In this document: one piece after another, positions 13,863-21,039 of the stretch | Layout: every line of letters starts with the position of its first letter | How positions within the stretch are numbered: position 1 is the stretch's first letter | Origin: an uncultured Prevotellaceae bacterium | Lineage (GTDB): Bacteria > Bacteroidota > Bacteroidia > Bacteroidales > Muribaculaceae | DNA: 48,065 nt | Assembly (NCBI GenBank): GCA_900318535.1 | Contig: ONKU01000018.1 | Span: 1-48,065 of the forward strand | Direction of reading: 5' to 3' | Position numbers and translations under genes: made by a program | The notes under the pieces: model-generated | Seen by the model: only the letters and a program-made list of their open reading frames with translations | What the model was told of the DNA's origin: nothing | Databases searched by the model: none

Positions 13863-15470
13863 ATGGAAAATAAACTCAACATCGGCTTGTCATTCTCGGG
13901 CGGCGGATACCGGGCTGCGACCTTTGACCTGGGGGCGCTCTCGTTCTTGAACAGCATTCGTCTCGAGGACGGCAGCACGCTGCTGGACTGCGTTACGATT
14001 CTCGCATCGGTCTCGGGCGGCACCATCCCGGCAATGAAGTATATGCTCGCCCAGGCACGCGGGCAGGCTGTGGACGACATGGTTGAGGAGTTATACGGTT
14101 TCTTGTGCAACGAAGACCTGGTCGTGCGCGCATTGCGCGAGATGAGTGCACAGAAGGCCAACCCCGACGCGTCGCTCATCAAAATCATGGCCCGCATCTA
14201 TGACTCCTGCCTGTTTGACAACGCCGAGATGAGCGACATCATCAATAACCTTGACCGCATCCACGTCAAGGACTATACGGCCCTGGCCACCGATTTTGAC
14301 AACTCGCTACCGTTCCGGTTCCGCATCACCGAGGGCCATCAGACTGACGGACAGCGGTTGACCTATGGCGTGTTCGGCAACAAGGAGCACAGCATCGGGC
14401 GCAGCGTGGTGGACCACATCACACCCGGCGAGGCACTGGCATGTTCATCGTGTTTCCCCAGCGGATTTGAGCCGATGATGTACCCCGACGATTTCAAGGT
14501 CTCACAACGTGCCGACATCGCCCCGAACATCAAAAAACGCTTCGGGCTCATGGACGGCGGCGTGGCAGACAATCAGGGCATCGAATCGGTCCTGCTGGCC
14601 GAGGAGCGCAGGCGCAAACACCGCGCTGACAAGAAGCGCACTGACAAGGCGCTGGACCTGGTCATCATCAGCGATGTAGCCAGCCCGTATATGAAAGGCT
14701 ACACCCCCAGCGAGCATCTGCTGCCCAAGGGCGTGGGCAAGTTGACTATCGGCCGCTTGCGCAACTATGGCCTGATTAGCGAAGCCGTGATGATGACGCT
14801 GTTCATTGTCGCCCTGGTGCTGGGCAGCAAGTTTTGGCTGGGCGTGATATCCGTGTTTCTGGCCATCGTCACGCTGGCCAACATCGCGGGAGCTCTGTTG
14901 AAAAACAAGATGTTCAGCGCCATCGGCAAGACATTTATCAGAAACAATGCGACCTTCATCAGCCACTTGAAGTTTGCTACCCTCGAGAGCATGCTGATGA
15001 ACCGTGCCAAGTCGGTGGTGGAAATGAGCAGCGTGGTGTTCCTGAAACGCCTGCGCCAGCTGAGCTATGGCTCCATCTACAACGACAGCAAATGGAATAA
15101 CCGCGTGGTGACCAGCACCATCTATGAACTGCGGCCCGAAGAGCGCTGGCAATCGATGGACAAGAACGACACGTTGCCCGATTACCTCGTTCCCAGCGAG
15201 GCCATGCAGCACAACAGCAAGCTAGCTGCCAGCATGGGTACCACCTTGTGGTTCACACCCGAAGACAAAGCTGCCGGCATGCCCCAGGCCATCCTCGCCT
15301 GCGGACAATACACCCTGTGCTTCAACGTGCTGGACTACATCGAAAAAATCGAGAAAGACCCGTCCAATCTGACTGAGGCCCACGACCTCATCAAGGCCTG
15401 CAAGCCGCAACTGCTCGAGGCATGGAAAAAATTCCAAGCTAATCCCCAGTGGATGGTCCCTAAGATATAG
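13863..15470 (+). CDS. Patatin-like phospholipase with internal membrane segments
   Basis: The 535-residue protein starts at ATG 13863. The oxyanion loop FSGGGYRA (11-18), the nucleophile elbow ASVSGGT (Ser51) and the catalytic Asp in MDGGVADNQG (Asp231) define a Ser-Asp patatin lipase. The elbow is S-x-S-x-G rather than G-x-S-x-G, a variant seen in some patatin relatives. Between about 309 and 346 are two hydrophobic segments (VMMTLFIVALVL, ISVFLAIVTLAN) splitting the C-terminal part. It therefore probably works at the inner membrane on acyl lipids. Its stop overlaps the convergent lpxB end by 11 bases. Confidence 0.85.
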   Translation: MENKLNIGLSFSGGGYRAATFDLGALSFLNSIRLEDGSTLLDCVTILASVSGGTIPAMKYMLAQARGQAVDDMVEELYGFLCNEDLVVRALREMSAQKANPDASLIKIMARIYDSCLFDNAEMSDIINNLDRIHVKDYTALATDFDNSLPFRFRITEGHQTDGQRLTYGVFGNKEHSIGRSVVDHITPGEALACSSCFPSGFEPMMYPDDFKVSQRADIAPNIKKRFGLMDGGVADNQGIESVLLAEERRRKHRADKKRTDKALDLVIISDVASPYMKGYTPSEHLLPKGVGKLTIGRLRNYGLISEAVMMTLFIVALVLGSKFWLGVISVFLAIVTLANIAGALLKNKMFSAIGKTFIRNNATFISHLKFATLESMLMNRAKSVVEMSSVVFLKRLRQLSYGSIYNDSKWNNRVVTSTIYELRPEERWQSMDKNDTLPDYLVPSEAMQHNSKLAASMGTTLWFTPEDKAAGMPQAILACGQYTLCFNVLDYIEKIEKDPSNLTEAHDLIKACKPQLLEAWKKFQANPQWMVPKI

Positions 15471-16596
15471 TGTGCATGCTGTCCTTGATCAAGCGGGCAG
15501 CGGTCTCGGTACAAACGTCAGTTCCCAACCGTTCGGCCAAACGTTGATAGCCCCCTAGCATGGCTGTGCGCTCGGCGCTGTCGGCAAGCAACTGCGACAG
15601 ATGGCTGTCGATGCTATCGACGGTGCAGAGGTGCATCAGCAGTTCGGGAATGACGGGTTCGTCAACGATGAGGTTGGGTAAGGTAACATATTTTCCCGTC
15701 AATAACCGGCGATAGAAATTGTAGGACAACTTGCTGCCGTTGAAACGGTAACAGGCCACTTGCGGCGTGCCCAGCAATGCCGTTTCGAGGGTTGCGGTGC
15801 CCGAGGTGACGATTGCGGCACGGGCATGGTGCACAAGCGGATAGGTGGCATCGCGCAGCACAGGCACGGCCTGATTGCCCATGACATCGCGGTAGAGGCT
15901 GTCGTCGATGCTTGGAGCGCCAGCGATAACGGCCTGATACTCGGTATGACGGGCTGCTGCCTCGAGCATGAGGGGCAGATTGTCGCGTATTTCCCTCACG
16001 CGGCTACCCGGCACAAGAGCGATGATCGGCTTGTCGGCAAGGCCAAATTCCTCGATGAATTGGGCAAAATCAGGAAAATTCTTGCTGGCTTGCGCCACTT
16101 CCTGGACGGTGGGATTACCCACATAGGTGGCCTTGTAGTCCCGTTCCCGATACCAGTCGGGCTCAAAAGGCAGGATGCAGTACATGTGGTTTACATAGCG
16201 GCGGATGTCCTTGACGCGCCACTCTTTCCATACCCACACCTTGGGCGAAATGAAATAATGCACGGGAATGCCCAAATTGTGGGCATATTTGGCGACCTTG
16301 AGATTAAACGAGGGATAATCCACCAGAATCACCGCCGCTGGCTGCCACTCATCGATGGAGCGGCGCGCAGTACCCAGGAAACCGAGAATCTTGCCCAAAT
16401 GGCGCACCACGTCGGCAAAACCCATGTAAGCCATATCGCGGTAATGGATAATGGGCTGCGTTCCCGCCTGTGCCGACATCATGTCGCCGCCCAGGAAACG
16501 GAATTGAGCCTCCGGGTCCAACTGCTTGAGCGATTCTATCAGGTGGGAGGCATGCAGGTCGCCTGAGGCCTCGCCTGCGATGAGGAAATACTTCAT
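15460..16596 (-). CDS. lpxB: Lipid-A-disaccharide synthase
   Basis: The 378-residue GT19 enzyme condenses UDP-2,3-diacylglucosamine with lipid X to give the lipid A disaccharide. Family markers are MKYFLIAGEASGDLHA (1-16), RFLGGDMM, YFISPKVWVWKEWR (about 139-152), the CILPFEPDWY segment and the nucleotide-sugar site LVPGSRVREIRDNL and TSGTATLETAL. Length matches family. Its ATG overlaps the folA stop by 4 bases (ATGA), so it is the last gene of the thyA-folA-lpxB operon. It runs convergently into the patatin gene with an 11-base overlap. Confidence 0.97.
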   Translation of the reverse strand: MKYFLIAGEASGDLHASHLIESLKQLDPEAQFRFLGGDMMSAQAGTQPIIHYRDMAYMGFADVVRHLGKILGFLGTARRSIDEWQPAAVILVDYPSFNLKVAKYAHNLGIPVHYFISPKVWVWKEWRVKDIRRYVNHMYCILPFEPDWYRERDYKATYVGNPTVQEVAQASKNFPDFAQFIEEFGLADKPIIALVPGSRVREIRDNLPLMLEAAARHTEYQAVIAGAPSIDDSLYRDVMGNQAVPVLRDATYPLVHHARAAIVTSGTATLETALLGTPQVACYRFNGSKLSYNFYRRLLTGKYVTLPNLIVDEPVIPELLMHLCTVDSIDSHLSQLLADSAERTAMLGGYQRLAERLGTDVCTETAARLIKDSMHTIS

Positions 16597-17090
16597 GATT
16601 GACGGCGTTTTAAGGTGACAAAATCAAACTCATAGGCATTACGGTGGTCACTCGCATGGTGCTCGCGGCTGACTTCTTCCCACTCGCTCATGTCAAGAGC
16701 GGGGAAAAACGCATCGGCAGTTGCCCAGCGGGCATGGATGACGGTAAGATGCAGCACATCCACACATGGCAGTGCCAGTTCATAGACCTGTGCCCCGCCA
16801 ATGATGAAAACGGTATCGGTCTCAGCTGCCTGGATGGCATCCTCCAAGCTGTGCACGACCGTCGCGCCAGGATAGTGCCAGTCGGCATTGCGGGTGATGA
16901 CGATATTCTGGCGCCCGGGCAACGGACGGCGCGGGAACGACTCGAACGTCTTGCGGCCCATCACGATGCTGCTGCCCATGGTCACCTGCTTGAAATGACG
17001 CATATCGGCCGGCAGATAGCACAGGAGATTGCCCTGGCGCCCGATGGCCCAATTCTCGTCAACCGCTACTATAGCCTTTACCGTCTTCAT
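16593..17090 (-). CDS. folA: Dihydrofolate reductase
   Basis: The 165-residue enzyme reduces dihydrofolate to tetrahydrofolate with NADPH. Visible features: IVAVDENWAIGRQGNLLCYLPADM (folate-pocket acid in PAD, about Asp29), IVMGRKTFESFPRRPLPGRQNIVITRN for NADPH, and FIIGGAQVYE for the second dinucleotide loop. It is directly downstream of thyA, whose product dihydrofolate it recycles, separated by a 27-base spacer made almost wholly of heptad repeats. It overlaps lpxB by 4 bases. Confidence 0.97.
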   Translation of the reverse strand: MKTVKAIVAVDENWAIGRQGNLLCYLPADMRHFKQVTMGSSIVMGRKTFESFPRRPLPGRQNIVITRNADWHYPGATVVHSLEDAIQAAETDTVFIIGGAQVYELALPCVDVLHLTVIHARWATADAFFPALDMSEWEEVSREHHASDHRNAYEFDFVTLKRRQS

Positions 17091-17091
17091 T

Positions 17092-17119
17092 CCTAACTCC
17101 TAACTCCTAACTTCTAACT
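17092..17119. repeat. Heptad array, four units (CCTAACT)
   Basis: CCTAACT three times and TCTAACT once fill the whole spacer between the folA start (17090) and the thyA stop (17118). Each unit holds TAA on the plus strand and TAG on the minus strand. Confidence 0.8.
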
Positions 17120-17912
17120 AAACCGAAACCACTCCCTTGATGGCTGGCCAGGGATCGTAGCCCTCCAGGGTAAAGTCCTCATACTTGTAGTCGTCGATGC
17201 TCTTCACCTCGGGATTGAGCACCATGCGGGGCAACGGACGCGGCTCGCGCGAGAGTTGCTCACGTATCTGATCAAAATGGTTGCGGTAGATGTGGGCGTC
17301 GCCAAAGGTGTGGACAAACTCGCCAGGCTCCAAGCCAGTGACGTGTGCCACCATCATCAGCAACAAGGCATAGGACGCGATGTTGAACGGAACGCCCAGG
17401 AACAGGTCGGCACTGCGCTGATAGAGCTGCAGGCTCAGCTTGCCCTCAGCCACATAGAACTGGAACAGCGAGTGGCAGGGCGGCAACTTCATCGTTGGCA
17501 CCTCGGCTACGTTCCATGCGCTGACCATGATGCGGCGGCTGTCGGGCGAATTCTTGATCTGGTCGATGACTTGTGCAATCTGGTCGATGGTGCCACCGTT
17601 GCCGTCGGGCCAGGCACGCCACTGGCTGCCATAGACGGGCCCCAGGTCGCCGTTTTCGTCGGCCCACTCGTTCCAAATGCGCACGCCATGCTCCTGCAGC
17701 CAGCGCACGTTGGTATCACCACGCAGGAACCACAGCAGTTCATAGATGATGGACTTGAGGTGCACCTTTTTGGTCGTCAACAGCGGGAAACCGTCAGCCA
17801 GGTTGCAGCGCAACTGGTAGCCGAATATGCTACGCGCGCCGGTTCCCGTGCGGTCTTCCTTGTCCACGCCATGCTCCATCACATGGCGCACCAGATCAAG
17901 ATATTGTTTCAT
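17118..17912 (-). CDS. thyA: Thymidylate synthase
   Basis: The 264-residue protein methylates dUMP to dTMP, turning methylene-tetrahydrofolate into dihydrofolate. The catalytic cysteine is in [12 protein letters not shown] (Cys146, the same number as in E. coli), with the phosphate-binding [10 protein letters not shown] (Arg125-126) and [13 protein letters not shown] helix. Length is the classic 264. It sits upstream of folA, and both flanking spacers are heptad arrays. Its stop codon lies inside one of those arrays. Confidence 0.98.
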   Translation of the reverse strand: MKQYLDLVRHVMEHGVDKEDRTGTGARSIFGYQLRCNLADGFPLLTTKKVHLKSIIYELLWFLRGDTNVRWLQEHGVRIWNEWADENGDLGPVYGSQWRAWPDGNGGTIDQIAQVIDQIKNSPDSRRIMVSAWNVAEVPTMKLPPCHSLFQFYVAEGKLSLQLYQRSADLFLGVPFNIASYALLLMMVAHVTGLEPGEFVHTFGDAHIYRNHFDQIREQLSREPRPLPRMVLNPEVKSIDDYKYEDFTLEGYDPWPAIKGVVSV

Positions 17913-17947
17913 TTCTAGTTTTTAGTTTCTAGTCCCTAGTTTCTAGT
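17913..17947. repeat. Heptad array, five units (TTCTAGT)
   Basis: TTCTAGT, TTTTAGT, TTCTAGT, CCCTAGT, TTCTAGT fill the spacer between the thyA start (17912) and the end of the DUF2752 gene (17952). Confidence 0.8.
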
Positions 17948-17951
17948 TGTA

Positions 17952-18326
17952 TTACCAGTTGAAGATATTGCGCAGCAGCCACCATATCAGCACCATGGCC
18001 AGGAAGAGCCAGATGAGCAGCGGGGCGTTGAGGCGAGCATACAGGCGGGGATTGCGCACCCGCCGTGATTCGGCATACAGGCACAGGATAATCCAAGGAA
18101 CGGCCACCAGCAGCAGCGCGTTGTACTTGAAGGCTCCCAGCACATCGCCGTGCAGCAAAGCATGAATCGCCCGCTGGCTGCCGCATCCCGGACACTTGTA
18201 GCCTGTCATCGACAGGAACACGCACCGGGGGAACAACCCCGATGCCGACGGGTCCAGCGCATAATAGACCGCGCCAATCACCAGCAGCGCGGCCAACACC
18301 AGCAGGACAACGAGCGTGCGGCGCAT
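17952..18326 (-). CDS. DUF2752 membrane protein
   Basis: The 124-residue protein has an N-terminal hydrophobic segment (5-25), the DUF2752 signature CVFLSMTGYKCPGCGSQR (about 35-52) with the H-x-LLHGD helix after it, and two more hydrophobic segments at about 67-85 and 100-118. The CPGCGSQRA motif defines the family; its function is unknown. In Bacteroidota this family often stands beside CD225 proteins, as here (15 bases downstream of that gene). It is probably in one operon with the GYF_2/CD225 gene and thyA. Confidence 0.85.
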   Translation of the reverse strand: MRRTLVVLLVLAALLVIGAVYYALDPSASGLFPRCVFLSMTGYKCPGCGSQRAIHALLHGDVLGAFKYNALLLVAVPWIILCLYAESRRVRNPRLYARLNAPLLIWLFLAMVLIWWLLRNIFNW

Positions 18327-18341
18327 AGCGATGTGGCCCCT

Positions 18342-18860
18342 TTAAGAGGCTCCAGCCATCATCATGAGGTAACTCAACGGCATGGCAATGATACCTAGGA
18401 TGATCGAGGCGATGCACCACCAGGCACCCGTCTCGCTGGCACGCTTGGCGCCCTCGATATCACCCTCGCGGTATTTGTTGCTGACCTTGAGCGCGTAGAA
18501 GATGGCCACAATACCCGACGGGATGCAGCACAGCACGGTCGTGATAATCGCCCAAACGAGATTGGTGGGCGGGCACGGCTCGGTCGTTGCCAGCTGCTCA
18601 TAATTGATCTGTGGCTGCTGGGCAGGAGCGGGCTGAGTTGCGGCAGGCTGTGTCTCAAGGGGTTGTCCCGTCACGGCCGGTTCAGCGACCGGTTCCAGCA
18701 TTTCATACATGCCCTGCAATTCGGGCAGTTGGGTGATCTTCACCCAGTCTGTCAGACCCTCGTGCCACACATAGGCTGCCGACGTCAGGCCCATTTCCTT
18801 GATGCCATCGACGTCAACGGGTCCCGACTGCACTCCGTTATGGTTAATCCAGTACTGCAT
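18342..18860 (-). CDS. GYF_2 plus CD225/dispanin-domain membrane protein
   Basis: The 172-residue protein begins at ATG 18858-18860 (MQYWINHNGVQSGPVDVDGI), the classic start of a GYF_2 domain (about 1-50, with YVWHEGLTDWV). A Pro/Gln/Ala-rich linker (55-95) leads to a CD225 domain (about 100-172): NLVWAIITTVLCCIPSGIVA, the loop KVSNKYREGD...ASETGAWW, and a second membrane helix. CD225 proteins reshape or sit in membranes; the bacterial role is unknown. A -7 box lies 29 bases upstream. It opens the five-gene leftward operon. Confidence 0.88.
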   Translation of the reverse strand: MQYWINHNGVQSGPVDVDGIKEMGLTSAAYVWHEGLTDWVKITQLPELQGMYEMLEPVAEPAVTGQPLETQPAATQPAPAQQPQINYEQLATTEPCPPTNLVWAIITTVLCCIPSGIVAIFYALKVSNKYREGDIEGAKRASETGAWWCIASIILGIIAMPLSYLMMMAGAS

Positions 18861-18888
18861 AGTATTTACCGTATATATCACTTTGTCG

Positions 18889-18896
18889 CAAAGATA
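18889..18896 (-). promoter_or_regulatory. Bacteroidota -7 box (TATCTTTG)
   Basis: Exact TANNTTTG match on the minus strand, 28 bases before the ATG at 18860; it probably drives the whole operon down to lpxB. Confidence 0.6.
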
Positions 18897-19013
18897 GTGC
18901 AAGTCGGGCGGAGCGCCAAACAAAATGCTATTTTTTTGCTGCACCCTCCCGTTACTCACCCTAATTGAGCCCCATGCCGACTCATGTGCTGGACCTCAAA
19001 AGGCCAATTCATT

Positions 19014-19862
19014 CTAGAAATCGCTGAAGAAGCGGGGCCTGATGAGCAGGCCGAAACGGATGCGTGAGTGATACTGGTTATAGTCCAGCATGCTCTCGCC
19101 ATAGCCGTTGTAGTACTGCAGCATGATGAACTGGTTGGAGTTGTGATTGATGCGGTAGCCCAGTTGCACGATGGTATTGAAGTTCAGGTTCCAGCCCTGG
19201 CGCTTAACCAGCGTCATGTCGAGCACCCACTTGTCGTCAGTGCTCTTGGCCTGGAAACCGGCTTGGGAAACACCCATATATTTCAAGATATCCTTATTGT
19301 ACTGGCCGTCGATAATCGGTATCCAGAATTTGGCGTGTGCCATCAGGATAGGTGAGATATAGGCCTCACCAGCCCACGAGATTTTGTTCCAGCTGCGCGA
19401 GGCGGTGCCATCGCGGCCGTTAGACTCGTGTTCAATCATCATGGTGACCTTGCCCACCAGCTGATTCTTGAGGATGATATATCGCGAGAGGCCGATACCG
19501 GGATTGAAATTCAGGTCATGGAATGGCAGAGAACGCTCAAACACGTTCCACATCGCCTTCTGCGTGTAGAACAGGTACAGATAGGTGTTCCATGGCAGTA
19601 CACTCTTGGTGAGGCGCTGCTGGAAACTGATCTGGAACTTAACATCGCTGTTATACTCGGTAGGTTTGCCGCCCAGCACTGTTCCGCCCACGAAATAGAT
19701 GTCCTTGAACAGGCTGAAGTAAGGACGGTTGTCCATTTCCTCACGGATGCTGTCGGCAATTTGCTTGCTGGATTTCTCGGCGTTTACAATCTGCCCATAC
19801 ACAGGGACATACAGCCCAGCAAGCATAGCTATGGCTATCAATAAAAAGCGCTTAATGTTCAT
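19014..19862 (-). CDS. pldA: Outer membrane phospholipase A
   Basis: The 282-residue beta-barrel has a signal peptide (1-23, ending VYGQ). The OMPLA catalytic block is present: EHESNGRDGTASRSWNK with His145, Ser147 and Asn159, the same H-x-S and N spacing as E. coli PldA (His142, Ser144, Asn156). The last strands (YHSRIRFGLLIRPRFF) end in an aromatic residue, as outer-membrane barrels do. It removes acyl chains from misplaced surface phospholipids. It has its own -7 box at 19895-19902. Confidence 0.88.
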   Translation of the reverse strand: MNIKRFLLIAIAMLAGLYVPVYGQIVNAEKSSKQIADSIREEMDNRPYFSLFKDIYFVGGTVLGGKPTEYNSDVKFQISFQQRLTKSVLPWNTYLYLFYTQKAMWNVFERSLPFHDLNFNPGIGLSRYIILKNQLVGKVTMMIEHESNGRDGTASRSWNKISWAGEAYISPILMAHAKFWIPIIDGQYNKDILKYMGVSQAGFQAKSTDDKWVLDMTLVKRQGWNLNFNTIVQLGYRINHNSNQFIMLQYYNGYGESMLDYNQYHSRIRFGLLIRPRFFSDF

Positions 19863-19894
19863 CTTTGTCTAGACTATAGTAATGGTTTGGGCCA

Positions 19895-19902
19895 CAAAAG
19901 TA
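19895..19902 (-). promoter_or_regulatory. Bacteroidota -7 box (TACTTTTG)
   Basis: Exact TANNTTTG match on the minus strand, 32 bases before the ATG at 19862. Confidence 0.55.
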
Positions 19903-19968
19903 CTCAAAAAAGCCGAATAATGACATCAATATTGATGATATATTAGAAGAACGGACCTACACAATAAA

Positions 19969-20050
19969 GTAGAGACGCAAAATCTTGCGTCTCCAGGCAG
20001 GCATAATTGTAAAGCCTCACGAATGGAGACGCAAGATTTTGCGTCTCTAC
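19969..20050. repeat. Paired REP-like palindromes (27-bp perfect inverted repeat)
   Basis: GTAGAGACGCAAAATCTTGC continues to 19995 and is matched exactly, inverted, by 20024-20050. Each 27-bp arm is itself a palindrome (GAGACGCAA-AATC-TTGCGTCTC). Two palindromes facing each other with a 28-base spacer are the layout of REP/BIME elements. It separates two leftward genes, so it may also stop transcription or protect mRNA ends. Confidence 0.85.
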
Positions 20051-20095
20051 AGAGTCTATAACGTCTAACTTGATGAAAATCAGGCTCACATCATA

Positions 20096-20800
20096 TCAGT
20101 GGATCAGCCACATGGCCAGGAACCACAACGGCGGCACCAGCAGCGCGGGCAGCATGTTGAGCACATGGCAGTCCTTGATGCGCAGCAGCGACAGGCCCGA
20201 GCCCGTGATCATCAGGCCGCCCACGATGAGCAGCTCGGCCATCAGCGCCTCGCTCACGGCCGTGCTCGACATGAGCGCCACACTATAGAACATGCCCTGC
20301 CACAGGAACAAGGCGGGCGCTGCCAGCAGCATGCCGATGCCGTAGGTCGAGCCGAAAATCGTCGCCGTGACCAGGTCGAGCGTCGCATTGGTGAACAGGA
20401 AGGTGTGGTCCCCCTCCAGCGCGCTGATGACGGGCCCCAGCATCGACAGCGGGCCGATGCAATAGACCAGCGTGGCGGTCGCCAGGCCGTCGGCCAGACG
20501 TGTGCCCGACGAGCCTTCCCCACCCCGCTTGCTCTTGCGGTCCACCAGGCAGTGGAACCGCCCGTCGATGTCGAGGGCCACACCCACGACGCTGCCAATG
20601 GCCATCGCCGCGATGAACAGCACGGGATACTGGCTCTTGGGCAGATTTGTGACCACGGCATTCAGCCCGATGGCAAAGCACGCCAGCCCCAGCGCGTCAT
20701 ACAGCACATTCTTGTATTTATCCTTGATGCCCTTGTGCAGAGCCACCCCGATGAGCGTCCCCGCGACAATGGTACACGTATTGACAATCGTTCCAATCAT
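20096..20800 (-). CDS. DUF554 family membrane protein
   Basis: The 234-residue protein has about seven hydrophobic segments and the DUF554 (YdfK/YqgA) pattern: MIGTIVNTCTIVAGTLIGV at the start, GLNAVVTNLP, then FIAAMAIGSVVG, LVYCIGPLSMLGPVISALEGDHT and ATIFGSTYGIG, ending MITGSGLSLLRIKDCHVLNMLPAL. No biochemical role is established for the family. A -7 box is 28 bases upstream. GC content is higher than in the small-gene region to the left. Confidence 0.9.
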   Translation of the reverse strand: MIGTIVNTCTIVAGTLIGVALHKGIKDKYKNVLYDALGLACFAIGLNAVVTNLPKSQYPVLFIAAMAIGSVVGVALDIDGRFHCLVDRKSKRGGEGSSGTRLADGLATATLVYCIGPLSMLGPVISALEGDHTFLFTNATLDLVTATIFGSTYGIGMLLAAPALFLWQGMFYSVALMSSTAVSEALMAELLIVGGLMITGSGLSLLRIKDCHVLNMLPALLVPPLWFLAMWLIH

Positions 20801-20828
20801 CGTCCTTTCAATTACTCTTTAATCCGCA

Positions 20829-20836
20829 CAAAAGTA
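20829..20836 (-). promoter_or_regulatory. Bacteroidota -7 box (TACTTTTG)
   Basis: Exact TANNTTTG match on the minus strand, 28 bases before the ATG at 20800. Confidence 0.55.
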
Positions 20837-20870
20837 CACCTTTTTCTCTCAGTGGGCAACTTTGGCCTCT

Positions 20871-20945
20871 CGCTAAGGCGCTAAGACGCTAAGATTATAA
20901 AGGTTCGTGGACTTTAAAAAACTTCGCGGCTTTGCGTCTTAGCGT
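20871..20945. repeat. CGCTAAGAC tandem/inverted repeat
   Basis: CGCTAAGG-CGCTAAGA-CGCTAAG at 20871-20893 is an 8-bp tandem; GCGTCTTAGCG at 20935-20945 is its inverse and can pair over 11 bases. The hairpin lies between divergent genes, so it is not a simple terminator for either. Confidence 0.65.
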
Positions 20946-20970
20946 GGGGCGATAAGGGCGCGGATGCCAA

Positions 20971-20991
20971 CTAGAAACTAGAAACTAAAAA
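20971..20991. repeat. Heptad array, three units (CTAGAAA)
   Basis: CTAGAAA, CTAGAAA, CTAAAAA, right after GCGGATGCCAA. Same family, inverse orientation, as the arrays at 11231 and 17913. Confidence 0.7.
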
Positions 20992-20999
20992 CTTTTTGC

Positions 21000-21007
21000 T
21001 ATATTTG
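21000..21007 (+). promoter_or_regulatory. Bacteroidota -7 box (TATATTTG)
   Basis: Exact TANNTTTG match 32 bases before the ATG at 21040. Confidence 0.6.
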
Positions 21008-21039
21008 CGGCAATAATTAACCATTAAAGAATAATCGTC

